64,000 bases of DNA from Undibacterium cyanobacteriorum (GCF_031326225.1 NZ_CP133720.1:1-64000); one strand, 5' to 3'. Counted from the stretch's first letter, positions 15,880-24,952 are shown. Numbers and translations: made by a program. The notes: a model not told the origin generated them from the sequence alone.

Positions 15880-17454
15880 ATGAAAAGCTTTTTGAAATCA
15901 TTCGCGGCGATCGCCCTGACTCTGTGTATGAGTCAAGTCCATCTCGCTAACGCCGAAGAAGCGAGTGCTTCAGCGGCAGCCGCTAGCGCATCGGCCAGTG
16001 TGGCAGTAACACCAGCTTCTGCGCCAGCAGTCGCACCAAGCGCTGCAGCCTCGGTTGCCTCAGTAGCTTCAGCACCAGTGGTCGAAGCTGCGGCTTCTGC
16101 ACCCGCTGAGGCAGCGCCAGCACCAGTTCCAAATAAAGCCGATACAGCGTGGATGATGGTTGCCACCTTGTTAGTGATCATGATGGCGATTCCAGGCTTA
16201 GCATTGTTCTACGGCGGCTTGGTTCGTTCGAAGAATATGCTGTCGATCTTGTTGCAAGTCTTCATGATCTTCGCGGTGATCATCGTGTTGTGGTGTATCT
16301 ATGGTTACTCCCTCGCCTTTACCGAAGGTAGCGCTTTCATCGGTAAATTCGACCGAGTGATGTTGGCTGGTATCTTTGATCCCACAAAAGCGACTTTCAC
16401 TGCAGCAGCGACTTTCAGTAAAGGCGTGGTGATTCCAGAGTTCATATACGCGGCCTTCCAAGCGACCTTTGCAGCCATCACTTGCGGTTTGATCATCGGT
16501 GCTTTTGCTGAGCGTGCTAAGTTCAAAGCAGTATTGCTGTTCGTCGTCTTGTGGTTCACTTTCAGCTATTTGCCAATCGCTCACATGGTATGGTTCTGGA
16601 CCGGCCCTGATGCGATTAAAGATGCCGCAACTTTGGCAACCGAAACAGCGAAAGCTGGTTATATTTTCCAAATGGGTGCACTCGATTTTGCTGGTGGTAC
16701 GGTGGTACATATCAACGCTGCGGTGGCTGGTTTGGTCGGTGCCTTTATGATTGGCAAACGCGTTGGTTATGGCCGCGAAGCGATGGCGCCACACTCTTTA
16801 ACAATGACCATGATTGGTGCGTCTCTGTTGTGGGTGGGTTGGTTCGGTTTCAACGCAGGTTCTGCGTACGAAGCGAATGACACAGCAGCTTTGGCCTTCA
16901 TCAACACTTTGTTAGCGACCGCTGCAGCGACCGTATCTTGGGTCTTTGGCGAGTGGTTCACAAAGGGCAAGCCTTCAATGTTGGGTGGTGCTTCCGGTGC
17001 GGTAGCGGGTCTGGTGGCGATTACACCAGCATGCGGTTTCGTCGGGCCATCCGGTGCATTGGTGATCGGTCTGTTGGCGGGTGTAGTCTGCCTGTGGGGT
17101 GTCAACGGTTTGAAACGCTTGCTTGGCGCAGATGACTCTCTCGACGTCTTCGGCGTGCACGGTGTTGGCGGCATCATGGGCGCATTACTGACAGGCGTGT
17201 TCGCATCTCCATCATTGGGCGGCGTCGGTATTTTCGATTACGTGACGAATAAGTTGTCTGCTGATCCTTATTCAATCGTTGCACAAGTAACGACGCAGGC
17301 GAAAGCAGTCGGTATTACGATTATCTGGTCAGCGGTGGTTTCTATCATCGCTTACAAATTGGTGGATATCGTGATCGGCTTGCGTGTTCCAGAAGATGAA
17401 GAACGTGAAGGCTTGGATATCACTAGCCATGGTGAGTCCGCATATCACTCTTAA
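15880..17454 (+). CDS. amtB: Ammonium transporter AmtB with Ala/Pro-rich N-terminal extension
   Basis: The 524-residue protein has a signal peptide (1-25), a low-complexity segment of about 60 residues rich in Ala, Ser, Pro and Val (about 26-88), and the 11-helix Amt core. Pore features include the twin histidines in GGTVVHINAAVAG and FGVHGVGGIMG, FAERAKF, and aromatic residues of the vestibule. It conducts ammonium at the inner membrane and is gated by the GlnK encoded just upstream. E. coli AmtB is 428 residues; the extra length is almost all in the Ala-rich segment, which would lie in the periplasm. A terminator follows 70 bases downstream. Confidence 0.94.
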   Translation: MKSFLKSFAAIALTLCMSQVHLANAEEASASAAAASASASVAVTPASAPAVAPSAAASVASVASAPVVEAAASAPAEAAPAPVPNKADTAWMMVATLLVIMMAIPGLALFYGGLVRSKNMLSILLQVFMIFAVIIVLWCIYGYSLAFTEGSAFIGKFDRVMLAGIFDPTKATFTAAATFSKGVVIPEFIYAAFQATFAAITCGLIIGAFAERAKFKAVLLFVVLWFTFSYLPIAHMVWFWTGPDAIKDAATLATETAKAGYIFQMGALDFAGGTVVHINAAVAGLVGAFMIGKRVGYGREAMAPHSLTMTMIGASLLWVGWFGFNAGSAYEANDTAALAFINTLLATAAATVSWVFGEWFTKGKPSMLGGASGAVAGLVAITPACGFVGPSGALVIGLLAGVVCLWGVNGLKRLLGADDSLDVFGVHGVGGIMGALLTGVFASPSLGGVGIFDYVTNKLSADPYSIVAQVTTQAKAVGITIIWSAVVSIIAYKLVDIVIGLRVPEDEEREGLDITSHGESAYHS

Positions 17455-17522
17455 TTTCGAGTAAATGCAAAGGGACGTATTCGAAAAAACATTACGTCCA
17501 AAACGGTTTCTTGGTGGGATTT

Positions 17523-17558
17523 ACGCCTCTCAGATGTTTTTGGGAGGCGTTTTTTTTT
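17523..17558 (+). terminator. Intrinsic terminator after amtB
   Basis: ACGCCTC (17523-17529) pairs with GAGGCGT (17544-17550), followed by nine Ts. It lies between amtB and the convergent kinase gene. Confidence 0.85.
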
Positions 17559-17566
17559 GCTATTTT

Positions 17567-20455
17567 TTAGGCGGGATGGGTCGGTAAGACAAGCGTGATA
17601 CGGGTACCTTGGCCGACTTCGCTTTCGACCTCAATCGTGCCAGCCAATAAGTCGTTGACGATATTGTGCACAATATTCATGCCGAGGCCACTGCCACCTT
17701 GCCCTAATTTTGTAGTAAAGAACGGATCGAAAATTCGTCGCAGATACTCAGGTTTAATACCTTGTCCGTTATCGCTAAATTGAATGCGAATGTAGTCCGC
17801 ATTGATTTGCTCTGCCTTGAGTTTCATCATCCCTCCTTCAATATCCTCAAAGCCGTGAATGAGGGCATTATTGATAAAGTTGGTAATGACTTGTCCATAA
17901 GGGCCAGGGTAACTATCAATCATGATCTCATCGGGAATATCGATTTCCAGAGTGTGACCTTGTTTGTTAATTCGTCCCTGCATGGTTCGAATAATTTCTT
18001 GGCTGGTTTTCTGTAGATTAAATTCGCGCCGCTGTTGACTGGTTTGGTCAACTGACACTTGTTTAAAGCTACTGACTAATTCACTCGCTGTAAGCAAGTT
18101 CCTCGTCAACATATCATTCGCTTCGCTGAGAGCAGTGGTGAAATGGTTGAGGCCGGAGCGTTTAAGTGTTCCTTCTTCGAGTTGGATTAAGAAGCGATTG
18201 GTTTGCTCCTTTAATGCGGTCGAAGTCAGCAGGCAATTGCCGAGCGGTGTGTTGATTTCATGCGCGATACCTGCCACCAAAGCACCGAGTGCAGCCAATT
18301 TTTCCTTTGACATCAGAAGTTGTTGCGCCGATGAGAGTTGCTGGTAGGTGTCCGCGTTATCGAAGGCGACCGCGGTGTAAGCAGCAAGCGTCGTCAGCAT
18401 ATCGACGTGCATACGTTGGAAGGCGTGAACTTGAGAACTCTGCACCGAAATAAGGCCGAGTATGCGCCCCTTGATAATTAACGGTGCATAAATAAATGAA
18501 AGCGGTTCGAAGCGAGTATCACCTTCGTAGTAAGCGTCGTTCGAGGTGAGTTTGTCTAAGCCTTCAAAGCCGATGTAGTGAATGTAGTCTTCGCGAATGT
18601 CATTAATGTAGATTTCACGTCTATGCTTGATGCACCATACTGAGAGCAAATCCGGATCATGCATATCTCTCGTATAAGGGCGTTGACTTTTTTCTCGTAC
18701 GATATTGCACGGAAAAGCAATGCTGTCGTGTTCCGGTTTATAGATGCCGATAGAAAAAGCTTCAGCCGGCATTAAACGAATCACATGATGATACAGCGTG
18801 GACATGATACTTTCACGGTTCAGCTGAGAAGTAATTTCACGTCCTAATTCACTCAAAATAAAGATGTTGTTATGAGCCGTTCGTAGCAGTTCGGTTTGTT
18901 GTTGTAATTCCTTGGTTCGCTCATTTACCCGATTCTCAAGCTTATTTTGCGCTTGTTTGTATTCGTCATGGCTCAGTACTTGTTGAATCAGATTGGCGAT
19001 GTGACTTCCAAACAAGACATCTTCGCGAGACCAGCTGCGTGCGGCCCCAAAGTTAGCAAAACTAATCAGCCCGATTTGGGTGCCATGCATACGTATCGAT
19101 ACTTCCAAAATAGAAGCGAGATTGCAGCCGAGATAAAGCTGATTCAGTTCTTGCGCAGCAGGATGAAGACGCACATCATGCGCCGCATTTGGTGTTTGCA
19201 ATGCTTGAATAACTTGGAAATACTTTAGGTAATCGGTTTGTTGTAGGTATTGTCCGGCTTCAATCGGCAAAGCAATCGAAGCCTGGGCGACAGTACAACG
19301 AAGTCGGTTGACGTCTTCATCGCGTAGCCAAACCACGACACAATCAACCTGGAGAATCGCCTGTGCTTCATGGGCGATTCTTTGCAAGGCTTCGACCACG
19401 CTTTTCTCCTCCAGTTGACTGTCCGAGGACAAGTCCAAGAGAAGTTCAACTGGGGGTTTACGTGAGAGATCGTATTCACGTAGTTCACGGAATTTATCAA
19501 CGACCGTTAACTCGGCGATCTCGTGATTGATTTGATGATATCGACGAGCATATTCAAGAGCTTTGAGAGGTTGCTGTTGTGCTTCATACAGGTGCGATAA
19601 AGCATTGCAACAGTGTGCGCATTGATGGCGCGAACCAATTTGTTCCGCGTGTTGAAGAGCTTCAAGGAAGACCTCGATGGCGGCCTCCTGATTGCCTTGC
19701 GCAGTGTGAATGGCGCCAAGTGAATTGGCCGCCATGCCGAGCAACCATTCGTAACCACAAGACTTGGCTAAACCGATCGCGGTGTTAATTTCTTCGGCTG
19801 CTTTCGTGAGTTTGCCGAGCCGTTGCGCCACCGTTCCGAGATGCCAATGAGCTTCGGCGATATACTCTTTGATACGACCACGCTCTGCTTGCTGTTTGGC
19901 TTGAGTGAATAGCTCGAATGCTTGTTCAACTTTGCCAATATTGAGGCAATTCACCCCCAGATTAATGGCCTGCTTACTTTTCAGATAAGGACGATCAAAT
20001 TTCTCTAAGAGTTTGCCAGCATCAGCATGAAAACGCGCCCCCGTCTCCCAATCACCGAGGGCGTCATAAATTTGTCCGAGACCAATACGTGCCTCAATTT
20101 GGACTTCGGTATCGTGGGTGATTTTGCATAAATCAATGCAACGCGTCCAAAAACGGATCGACTCTTTATAGATTCCTTGGGTGTAGTGGACTCGACCAAG
20201 GCAAAGCATGAGCTTGCCGGCCTGATATGGGAGATTATGAACTTCGGCTTGTTGCAGACCTGCGATGAGGTCCTCGCTGAGTTTGATGGCATGTCCGAGA
20301 CGCTCTTCAATAAAGAAACGTCGGATCAGAGCATTGAGTGCATTTTTGGTATCGTTTGATGCCTTCGCCTCTTGCTCCGCACGTTCGAACAAACGTTTAG
20401 CCAGATGTGGATGGCGTCGCGCACAGTGTTCGATCCGTTGCAAAGCTTCATTCAT
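17567..20455 (-). CDS. Soluble TPR-GAF-GAF sensor histidine kinase
   Basis: From ATG 20455 the product is 962 residues; the open frame extends to a TTG at 20527. No transmembrane segment is seen. Residues 1-340 are tetratricopeptide repeats with regular helix pairs (for example 'AGKLMLCLGRVHYTQGIYKESIRF'). Two GAF-type domains follow (about 350-500 and 540-690), separated by a coiled coil. Then comes HisKA with His732 in AHEINTPLGN, and an HATPase domain with N-box NFINNALIHGF and G-boxes DNGQGI and GGSGLGMNIV. TPRs suggest binding of a protein or peptide partner, GAF a small ligand. No cognate response regulator is adjacent, so its output is unknown. The start is uncertain. Confidence 0.88.
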   Translation of the reverse strand: MNEALQRIEHCARRHPHLAKRLFERAEQEAKASNDTKNALNALIRRFFIEERLGHAIKLSEDLIAGLQQAEVHNLPYQAGKLMLCLGRVHYTQGIYKESIRFWTRCIDLCKITHDTEVQIEARIGLGQIYDALGDWETGARFHADAGKLLEKFDRPYLKSKQAINLGVNCLNIGKVEQAFELFTQAKQQAERGRIKEYIAEAHWHLGTVAQRLGKLTKAAEEINTAIGLAKSCGYEWLLGMAANSLGAIHTAQGNQEAAIEVFLEALQHAEQIGSRHQCAHCCNALSHLYEAQQQPLKALEYARRYHQINHEIAELTVVDKFRELREYDLSRKPPVELLLDLSSDSQLEEKSVVEALQRIAHEAQAILQVDCVVVWLRDEDVNRLRCTVAQASIALPIEAGQYLQQTDYLKYFQVIQALQTPNAAHDVRLHPAAQELNQLYLGCNLASILEVSIRMHGTQIGLISFANFGAARSWSREDVLFGSHIANLIQQVLSHDEYKQAQNKLENRVNERTKELQQQTELLRTAHNNIFILSELGREITSQLNRESIMSTLYHHVIRLMPAEAFSIGIYKPEHDSIAFPCNIVREKSQRPYTRDMHDPDLLSVWCIKHRREIYINDIREDYIHYIGFEGLDKLTSNDAYYEGDTRFEPLSFIYAPLIIKGRILGLISVQSSQVHAFQRMHVDMLTTLAAYTAVAFDNADTYQQLSSAQQLLMSKEKLAALGALVAGIAHEINTPLGNCLLTSTALKEQTNRFLIQLEEGTLKRSGLNHFTTALSEANDMLTRNLLTASELVSSFKQVSVDQTSQQRREFNLQKTSQEIIRTMQGRINKQGHTLEIDIPDEIMIDSYPGPYGQVITNFINNALIHGFEDIEGGMMKLKAEQINADYIRIQFSDNGQGIKPEYLRRIFDPFFTTKLGQGGSGLGMNIVHNIVNDLLAGTIEVESEVGQGTRITLVLPTHPA

Positions 20456-20672
20456 AAATGGCTGAATTATTCCTAGTTTTGTCGAGTGACGCGATTGGTT
20501 TTTGCGACCCCTCGATTGTTGGACCAAATTTCACGTCCGAAAACGGCTAGAGCTTTCCGTTGCTGTCACGTATAACGTCAATATATTACTCTGGAGCTAG
20601 TACAAACGAATACCATTTCGCTTGGAAACCGTGTAAAAGCCTAGAAAATCACAAAATTTAACGAGTAAGTGT

Positions 20673-22130
20673 ATGCAACAGCACACGGAATATTATCGCG
20701 CCATGGTGGCAAAAGATCCGCGTTTCGACGGGGTCTTCTTCGCCGGCATAAAAACGACGGGTATCTACTGTCGTCCTATTTGCCGCGTCAAAACTCCGCG
20801 CGAATCGTCGTGCCTGTTTTTTTCCTCACAAGCGGCGGCCGAGGCGGCGGGTTTTCGTCCATGCCTCCGTTGCCGCCCTGAGTTGGCACCGTATGCAATA
20901 CAGCAGAATTTGGCGCATGCCATTTGGCGCAAAATTGCGAGTGGTGCTTTGAACGAACTGAGTGTTGAGGAGTTTGCAGAGCAGATCGGTTTGTCTTCAC
21001 GTCAATTACGGCGTGTGATGCTACAGGAGTTCGGTGTCAGTCCGATTGAGCTGGCACAAACCCAGCGTTTGCTGTTCGCCAAGAAGCTATTGCAGGAAAC
21101 GAATATGCCGATGATCGATGTTGCCTTTGCCGCGGGTTTTGGCAGCTTACGGCGCTTTAATGCTTTATTTGAGGAACGCTATCACATGACGCCTGCTTCG
21201 ATCCGGCGCCAGTCGGAGCGCGTCGATGATCTCCTTTTCTTGCGTTTGGCATATCGCCCGCCCTTGGCCTGGAGGGAACTCTTGGTGTACTTGCAAGGCC
21301 GTGCCATGAACGGTATCGAGAGTATTGATTTGCAGGCGGAGAGTTACGCCCGCACCGTGCAAATAGGCAAACACCAAGGTTGGATACGTGTGCAACATTT
21401 GCCAGATAGTCAGCAACTAGGGTTAACGGTGTCGCATGGATTACAGCCGGTTCTGATGCCATTGATTGAACGAGTGCGGAATCAGTTCGATCTCGAAGCC
21501 AATCCGACCATGGTAGCGAATCATTTACAACAAGAACCCATTTTGGCAGCGCAAATCGCACGAACACCAGGCTTGAGGGTACCGGGGACATTTGATGTAT
21601 TTGAGCTAGCGATTCGCGCGATCTTAGGACAGCAAGTAAGTGTAGCCGGAGCGACCACGGTGGCGTCGCGTCTAGTGGCGCAATTCGGTCAGCCTGTGGT
21701 TTGCGATACGCTTTTGCCGGTTGGCTTGAGTGCGCATTTCCCAAGTCCAGCGGTCTTGGCGGAAGCGACGGTTGATCAAATTGCCGTGCTTGGTATGCCA
21801 GGCAAACGCGCCGCAACGATCATCGCCTTCGCACAGTTTGCGGCGCGCGGCGGTTTAGAGTTTGATCCACACTGCACTTTGGAAGACGTGGTCGCCGAGC
21901 TTAAAACTTTGCCGGGTATTGGTGAGTGGACGGCGCAGTATGTGGCGATGCGCGGTCTGCGTTTTCCAAACGCCTTCCCAGCTGGCGATCTCGGTTTGCA
22001 AAAGGCAATGGTCCCGGGCGCTGAGCAGCGCTGCACGGAAAAAGAACTATGGCAACGATCGCAGGCGTGGTCGCCTTGGCGTTCTTATGCGGCCCTGCTG
22101 TTATGGCAATCCTTGAGTCATCACGCGTAA
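20673..22130 (+). CDS. Ada-type sensor fused to AlkA-type DNA-3-methyladenine glycosylase
   Basis: The 485-residue protein has an N-terminal Ada metal-binding domain with zinc ligands Cys33, Cys37, Cys64 and Cys67 (GIYCRPIC...PCLRC). An AraC-type helix-turn-helix follows (about 85-180), then an AlkA N-domain (about 190-310) and an HhH-GPD glycosylase domain. The catalytic Asp is Asp439 in FPAGDLGL. In Ada the first zinc cysteine accepts methyl from phosphotriesters and turns the protein into an activator, so this one protein could sense alkylation, regulate and excise bases. The fusion is common in proteobacteria. The methyltransferase ogt follows 42 bases later, forming an adaptive-response pair. 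Confidence 0.92.
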   Translation: MQQHTEYYRAMVAKDPRFDGVFFAGIKTTGIYCRPICRVKTPRESSCLFFSSQAAAEAAGFRPCLRCRPELAPYAIQQNLAHAIWRKIASGALNELSVEEFAEQIGLSSRQLRRVMLQEFGVSPIELAQTQRLLFAKKLLQETNMPMIDVAFAAGFGSLRRFNALFEERYHMTPASIRRQSERVDDLLFLRLAYRPPLAWRELLVYLQGRAMNGIESIDLQAESYARTVQIGKHQGWIRVQHLPDSQQLGLTVSHGLQPVLMPLIERVRNQFDLEANPTMVANHLQQEPILAAQIARTPGLRVPGTFDVFELAIRAILGQQVSVAGATTVASRLVAQFGQPVVCDTLLPVGLSAHFPSPAVLAEATVDQIAVLGMPGKRAATIIAFAQFAARGGLEFDPHCTLEDVVAELKTLPGIGEWTAQYVAMRGLRFPNAFPAGDLGLQKAMVPGAEQRCTEKELWQRSQAWSPWRSYAALLLWQSLSHHA

Positions 22131-22172
22131 CTCGCTTGGACTCAAACTTTTTGAAGAAATGCGGAAGACGAT

Positions 22173-22667
22173 ATGACACGGTATTACAGCATGATGGAAA
22201 GCCCTGTAGGCCCACTTTGCTTGGTGGCGGATGCGCAGGGTCTATGCGGGGTGTTTTTTGAAGATCATCGACATCAGGTTTTTGATCCAGAGTGGGTACA
22301 AGATGATGCTTTGAAGATTTTTCAAAAAACGCGACCCCAGCTTCAAGAATACTTTGCCGGACAGCGGCAGCAGTTTGACCTGCCCATCGGGAAGGTCTCC
22401 GGTACGCCCTTTCAACAAGAGGTGTGGCAGGCGCTGCGTAGCATTCCCTATGGTGAAACGCGTAGTTATGGTGCGCTCGCACAAAGCATCGGTCGTCCCA
22501 AAGCGGTGCGAGCGCTTGGTGCGGCTAATGGCCGCAATCCACTCTCGATCATCGTTCCCTGTCATCGCGTGATTGCGGGGAATGGTGATTTGCAAGGTTA
22601 TGCCGGTGGTTTGGAGCGCAAACGACGGCTTTTGGAGTGGGAAAGCCAATGGTTGGCAAAATCATAA
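22173..22667 (+). CDS. ogt: Methylated-DNA--[protein]-cysteine S-methyltransferase
   Basis: This 164-residue suicide enzyme removes methyl groups from O6-methylguanine and O4-methylthymine. The acceptor is Cys130 in the invariant PCHRVI motif. The helix-turn-helix 'TRSYGALAQSIGRPKAVRALGAANGRNP', which flips the base, precedes it, and the C-terminal YAGGLERKRRLLEWE helix is present. The N-terminal Ada-like RNase-H fold domain is short but complete. It follows the Ada-AlkA fusion in the same direction and is probably co-regulated with it. Whether to call it ogt or the C-terminal part of a split ada is a naming choice; the length and separate start favour ogt. Confidence 0.93.
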   Translation: MTRYYSMMESPVGPLCLVADAQGLCGVFFEDHRHQVFDPEWVQDDALKIFQKTRPQLQEYFAGQRQQFDLPIGKVSGTPFQQEVWQALRSIPYGETRSYGALAQSIGRPKAVRALGAANGRNPLSIIVPCHRVIAGNGDLQGYAGGLERKRRLLEWESQWLAKS

Positions 22668-22745
22668 AAAATGATCTAAAAGGCCATGAATTCCGGTGAA
22701 AAGTTAATTGAAAGAACACACAAATGCTGACGCTTACAAGTTTTT

Positions 22746-22757
22746 TGATGCAATGCA
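22746..22757. promoter_or_regulatory. PHB-regulator (PhaR/PhbF-like) operator 1 of the phasin gene
   Basis: TGATGCAATGCA fits the TG-N-TGC-N3-GCA pattern known for the PHB regulator PhbF/PhaR of Herbaspirillum relatives. It lies just upstream of the phasin -35 box. Confidence 0.5.
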
Positions 22758-22767
22758 CAAAAAAAGC

Positions 22768-22795
22768 TTGACGCCTAAAAAATAGTCAGTAGAAT
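22768..22795 (+). promoter_or_regulatory. phaP: Sigma70 promoter of the phasin gene
   Basis: TTGACG (22768-22773) and TAGAAT (22790-22795) are separated by 16 bases, close to the consensus. Transcription would begin near 22802, leaving a leader of about 95 bases. Confidence 0.65.
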
Positions 22796-22801
22796 AGATT
22801 T

Positions 22802-22813
22802 TGTTGCGGTGCA
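22802..22813. promoter_or_regulatory. PHB-regulator operator 2, at the phasin start site
   Basis: TGTTGCGGTGCA again fits TG-N-TGC-N3-GCA exactly and covers the predicted transcription start, where a bound repressor would block initiation. Confidence 0.5.
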
Positions 22814-22897
22814 CCAAAGGTATTTTCGGGAACCACTGCCAAATTGAAATTTTTGTGATTTCTCTTTTTTTGAACAAGTTATTTACCGGAGCATTCC

Positions 22898-23458
22898 ATG
22901 TACACAACACCAGAACAATTCCTCGCTGCTTCCAAAAACGGTTTTGAAGCGCAATTCGCTGCTTTGACAGCATTGAACAAAAAAGCATTCGAAGGTTTCG
23001 AACAATTCGTATCTTTGAACGTGAACGCAGCTAAAGCGACTTTCGAAGAAGGTACAGCAGCAGCACAACAATTGGTTAACGCGAAAGACGCACAAGAATT
23101 CTTCAACTTGACAGCAGCTCAAGCGAAACCAAACGCAGAAAAAGCATTGGCATACGGCCGTCACTTGGCAACAATCACTTCTGCAACACAGCAAGAATTC
23201 ACTAAAGCAGTTGAAGCACACATCGCTGAAACAAATGCGAAAGTTATCGCTTTGATCGACGAAGTTACTAAGAATGCACCAGCGGGTTCCGAACAAGCTG
23301 TCGCAGCTTTGAAAACAGTGGTTGGTAACGTTAATGCAGGTTACGAACAATTGTCCAAAGCAACAAAACAAGCTGTTGCAACATTGGAAGACAACCTCGC
23401 GAACGCAACTAAGCAATTCACACAAGCAGCAGAAAAAACAACTGCAAAGAAAAAATAA
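22898..23458 (+). CDS. phaP: Phasin (PHB granule-associated protein)
   Basis: The 186-residue protein is a typical betaproteobacterial phasin. It starts MYTTPEQFLAASKNGFEAQFALT-like, is almost entirely amphipathic helix, contains no cysteine, is rich in Ala, and ends in a lysine-rich tail (EKTTAKKK). Phasins coat polyhydroxybutyrate granules and control their number and size. The start is preceded by a GGAG ribosome-binding site. Codon use is strikingly biased (GCA for Ala, AAC for Asn, CAA for Gln), suggesting high expression. A strong promoter flanked by two PHB-regulator-like sites precedes it and a terminator follows, so it is a single-gene unit. Confidence 0.93.
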   Translation: MYTTPEQFLAASKNGFEAQFAALTALNKKAFEGFEQFVSLNVNAAKATFEEGTAAAQQLVNAKDAQEFFNLTAAQAKPNAEKALAYGRHLATITSATQQEFTKAVEAHIAETNAKVIALIDEVTKNAPAGSEQAVAALKTVVGNVNAGYEQLSKATKQAVATLEDNLANATKQFTQAAEKTTAKKK

Positions 23459-23498
23459 TTTGGACTTCGTTCAAATGACTTTGTTCTAAAGCAGAAGA

Positions 23499-23530
23499 AA
23501 AGCTCTCCCTCCCCCGGAGAGCTTTTTTTT
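23499..23530 (+). terminator. Intrinsic terminator after the phasin gene
   Basis: AAGCTCTCC (23500-23508) pairs with GGAGAGCTT (23516-23524) and is followed by a run of eight Ts ending at 23530. Confidence 0.9.
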
Positions 23531-23599
23531 CGCCCACATTTTTGCAATACAATAAATTAGCCTGAACTTTTGTTCTTGCAACCCGAATTGAATTTGGTT

Positions 23600-23629
23600 T
23601 TGCAGCGCACAAGCGCAGACTGGTGTAAT
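23600..23629 (+). promoter_or_regulatory. Promoter of the thiolase gene with an overlapping TGC-N3-GCA site
   Basis: TTGCAG (23600-23605) and TGTAAT (23624-23629) form a plausible promoter with an 18-base spacer. TGCAGCGCA (23601-23609) overlaps the -35 box and has the PHB-regulator core, with the flanking TG lost. Confidence 0.4.
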
Positions 23630-23678
23630 CTACTGTCTCTGTTTCAAATCCACACTTCACACTTAAGAGGAGTTTCAC

Positions 23679-24854
23679 ATGCAAGACGTCGTTATCGTGG
23701 CCGCTGGACGTACCGCGGTGGGTAAATTTGGTGGTTCCTTAGCCAAGGTTCCAGCTGCTGAATTAGGCGCGCATGTGATTAGGGGCTTGCTGGCGAAAAC
23801 AGGCTTGAGTGGCGCAGCCGTCAGCGAAGTGATTTTGGGTCAGGTGTTGACAGCGGGTGCGGGTCAAAACCCGGCCCGTCAAGCCGTAATACGTTCGGGT
23901 TTGCCAGACATGGTGCCTGCGATGACCATCAACAAAGTATGTGGTAGTGGCTTGAAAGCGACGCACCTTGCAGCGCAAGCCATTATGGCTGGTGATGCGG
24001 AGATTGTGATCGCTGGTGGTCAAGAGAATATGAGCGCCTCCCCCCATGTTTTGAATGGCTCACGCGATGGTTTCCGTATGGGGGACGCAAAACTGGTTGA
24101 TACCATGATCGTGGATGGTTTGTGGGACGCCTATAACAACTATCATATGGGCATCACTGCAGAAAACGTCGCCAAGAAACACGGCATTACACGTGAAGAG
24201 CAAGACTTATTCGCGGTTGCTTCTCAGAACAAGGCTGAAGCTGCACAAAAAGCGGGAAAGTTCGTCGATGAAATTATCCCGTACGAAATCGTCACTAAGA
24301 AAGGCACAACTGTCTTTGATACTGACGAATTCATCAAACATGGTACAACTTTAGAATCACTCGCTGGATTGCGTCCTGCCTTCGATAAGGCAGGTACTGT
24401 CACCGCCGGCAATGCCTCTGGTTTGAATGATGGCGCAGCCGCAGTGATCATGATGTCAGCGAAAAAAGCGGCTGAATTGGGATTGCCGGTCTTGGCTCGC
24501 ATCAAGGCCTATGCATCGGCAGGCTTAGATCCAACGATCATGGGCTTGGGTCCAGTTCCAGCATCACAACTGTGCTTGAAAAAAGCTGGTTGGACACATG
24601 AAGAAGTCGATCTCATGGAAATCAACGAAGCGTTCGCGGCACAAGCGATTGGCGTCAACAAAGAGATGGGCTGGGATACGAGCAAGATTAACGTCAACGG
24701 CGGTGCGATTGCAATTGGCCACCCTATCGGTGCATCTGGTTGCCGTATTTTGGTGAGCTTGATTCACGAGATGATTCGTCGCGATGCGAAGAAAGGTCTC
24801 GCCAGTTTGTGTATCGGCGGTGGTATGGGGGTGGCATTGGCGATAGAGCGTTAA
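23679..24854 (+). CDS. phaA: Acetyl-CoA acetyltransferase (beta-ketothiolase)
   Basis: The 391-residue enzyme condenses two acetyl-CoA to acetoacetyl-CoA (and the reverse), the first step of polyhydroxybutyrate synthesis. Catalytic residues are in place: Cys88 in NKVCGSGLKA, the base His in GHPIGASG (about 347), and Cys in CIGGGMG (about 377). An NEAFA motif marks the oxyanion site. Length and motifs match PhaA/AtoB closely. It lies next to the phasin gene but has its own promoter and terminator. A degradative thiolase role cannot be excluded, since phaB and phaC are not in this window; the gene symbol rests on context. Confidence 0.9.
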   Translation: MQDVVIVAAGRTAVGKFGGSLAKVPAAELGAHVIRGLLAKTGLSGAAVSEVILGQVLTAGAGQNPARQAVIRSGLPDMVPAMTINKVCGSGLKATHLAAQAIMAGDAEIVIAGGQENMSASPHVLNGSRDGFRMGDAKLVDTMIVDGLWDAYNNYHMGITAENVAKKHGITREEQDLFAVASQNKAEAAQKAGKFVDEIIPYEIVTKKGTTVFDTDEFIKHGTTLESLAGLRPAFDKAGTVTAGNASGLNDGAAAVIMMSAKKAAELGLPVLARIKAYASAGLDPTIMGLGPVPASQLCLKKAGWTHEEVDLMEINEAFAAQAIGVNKEMGWDTSKINVNGGAIAIGHPIGASGCRILVSLIHEMIRRDAKKGLASLCIGGGMGVALAIER

Positions 24855-24914
24855 GTCGCAACTCGCAACTCAAATGAGGTGTCTCTTGATGTTTTGGGAG
24901 CTCCCCGCTTGACT

Positions 24915-24952
24915 AAAAAACCCATCCTTTGCGATGGGTTTTTTGTTTTTTG
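24915..24952 (+). terminator. Intrinsic terminator after the thiolase gene
   Basis: AAAAACCCATC pairs with GATGGGTTTTTT around a CTTTGC loop, followed by more Ts. Confidence 0.9.

Noticed and set aside
16198..16794. A 198-codon open frame on the minus strand inside amtB
   Set aside because: It lies entirely opposite a well-supported Amt core, has skewed His/Cys/Ser composition and no family resemblance. It is a shadow of the real gene's codon bias.
21157..21816. A 219-codon minus-strand frame inside the Ada-AlkA gene
   Set aside because: The plus-strand frame has complete catalytic motifs across this region; the antisense product is Pro/Arg-rich and unlike any protein.
22883..23425. A 180-codon minus-strand frame opposite the phasin gene
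   Set aside because: Its product is very rich in Cys and Phe, which is what the reverse complement of the biased phasin codons produces. No plausible fold.
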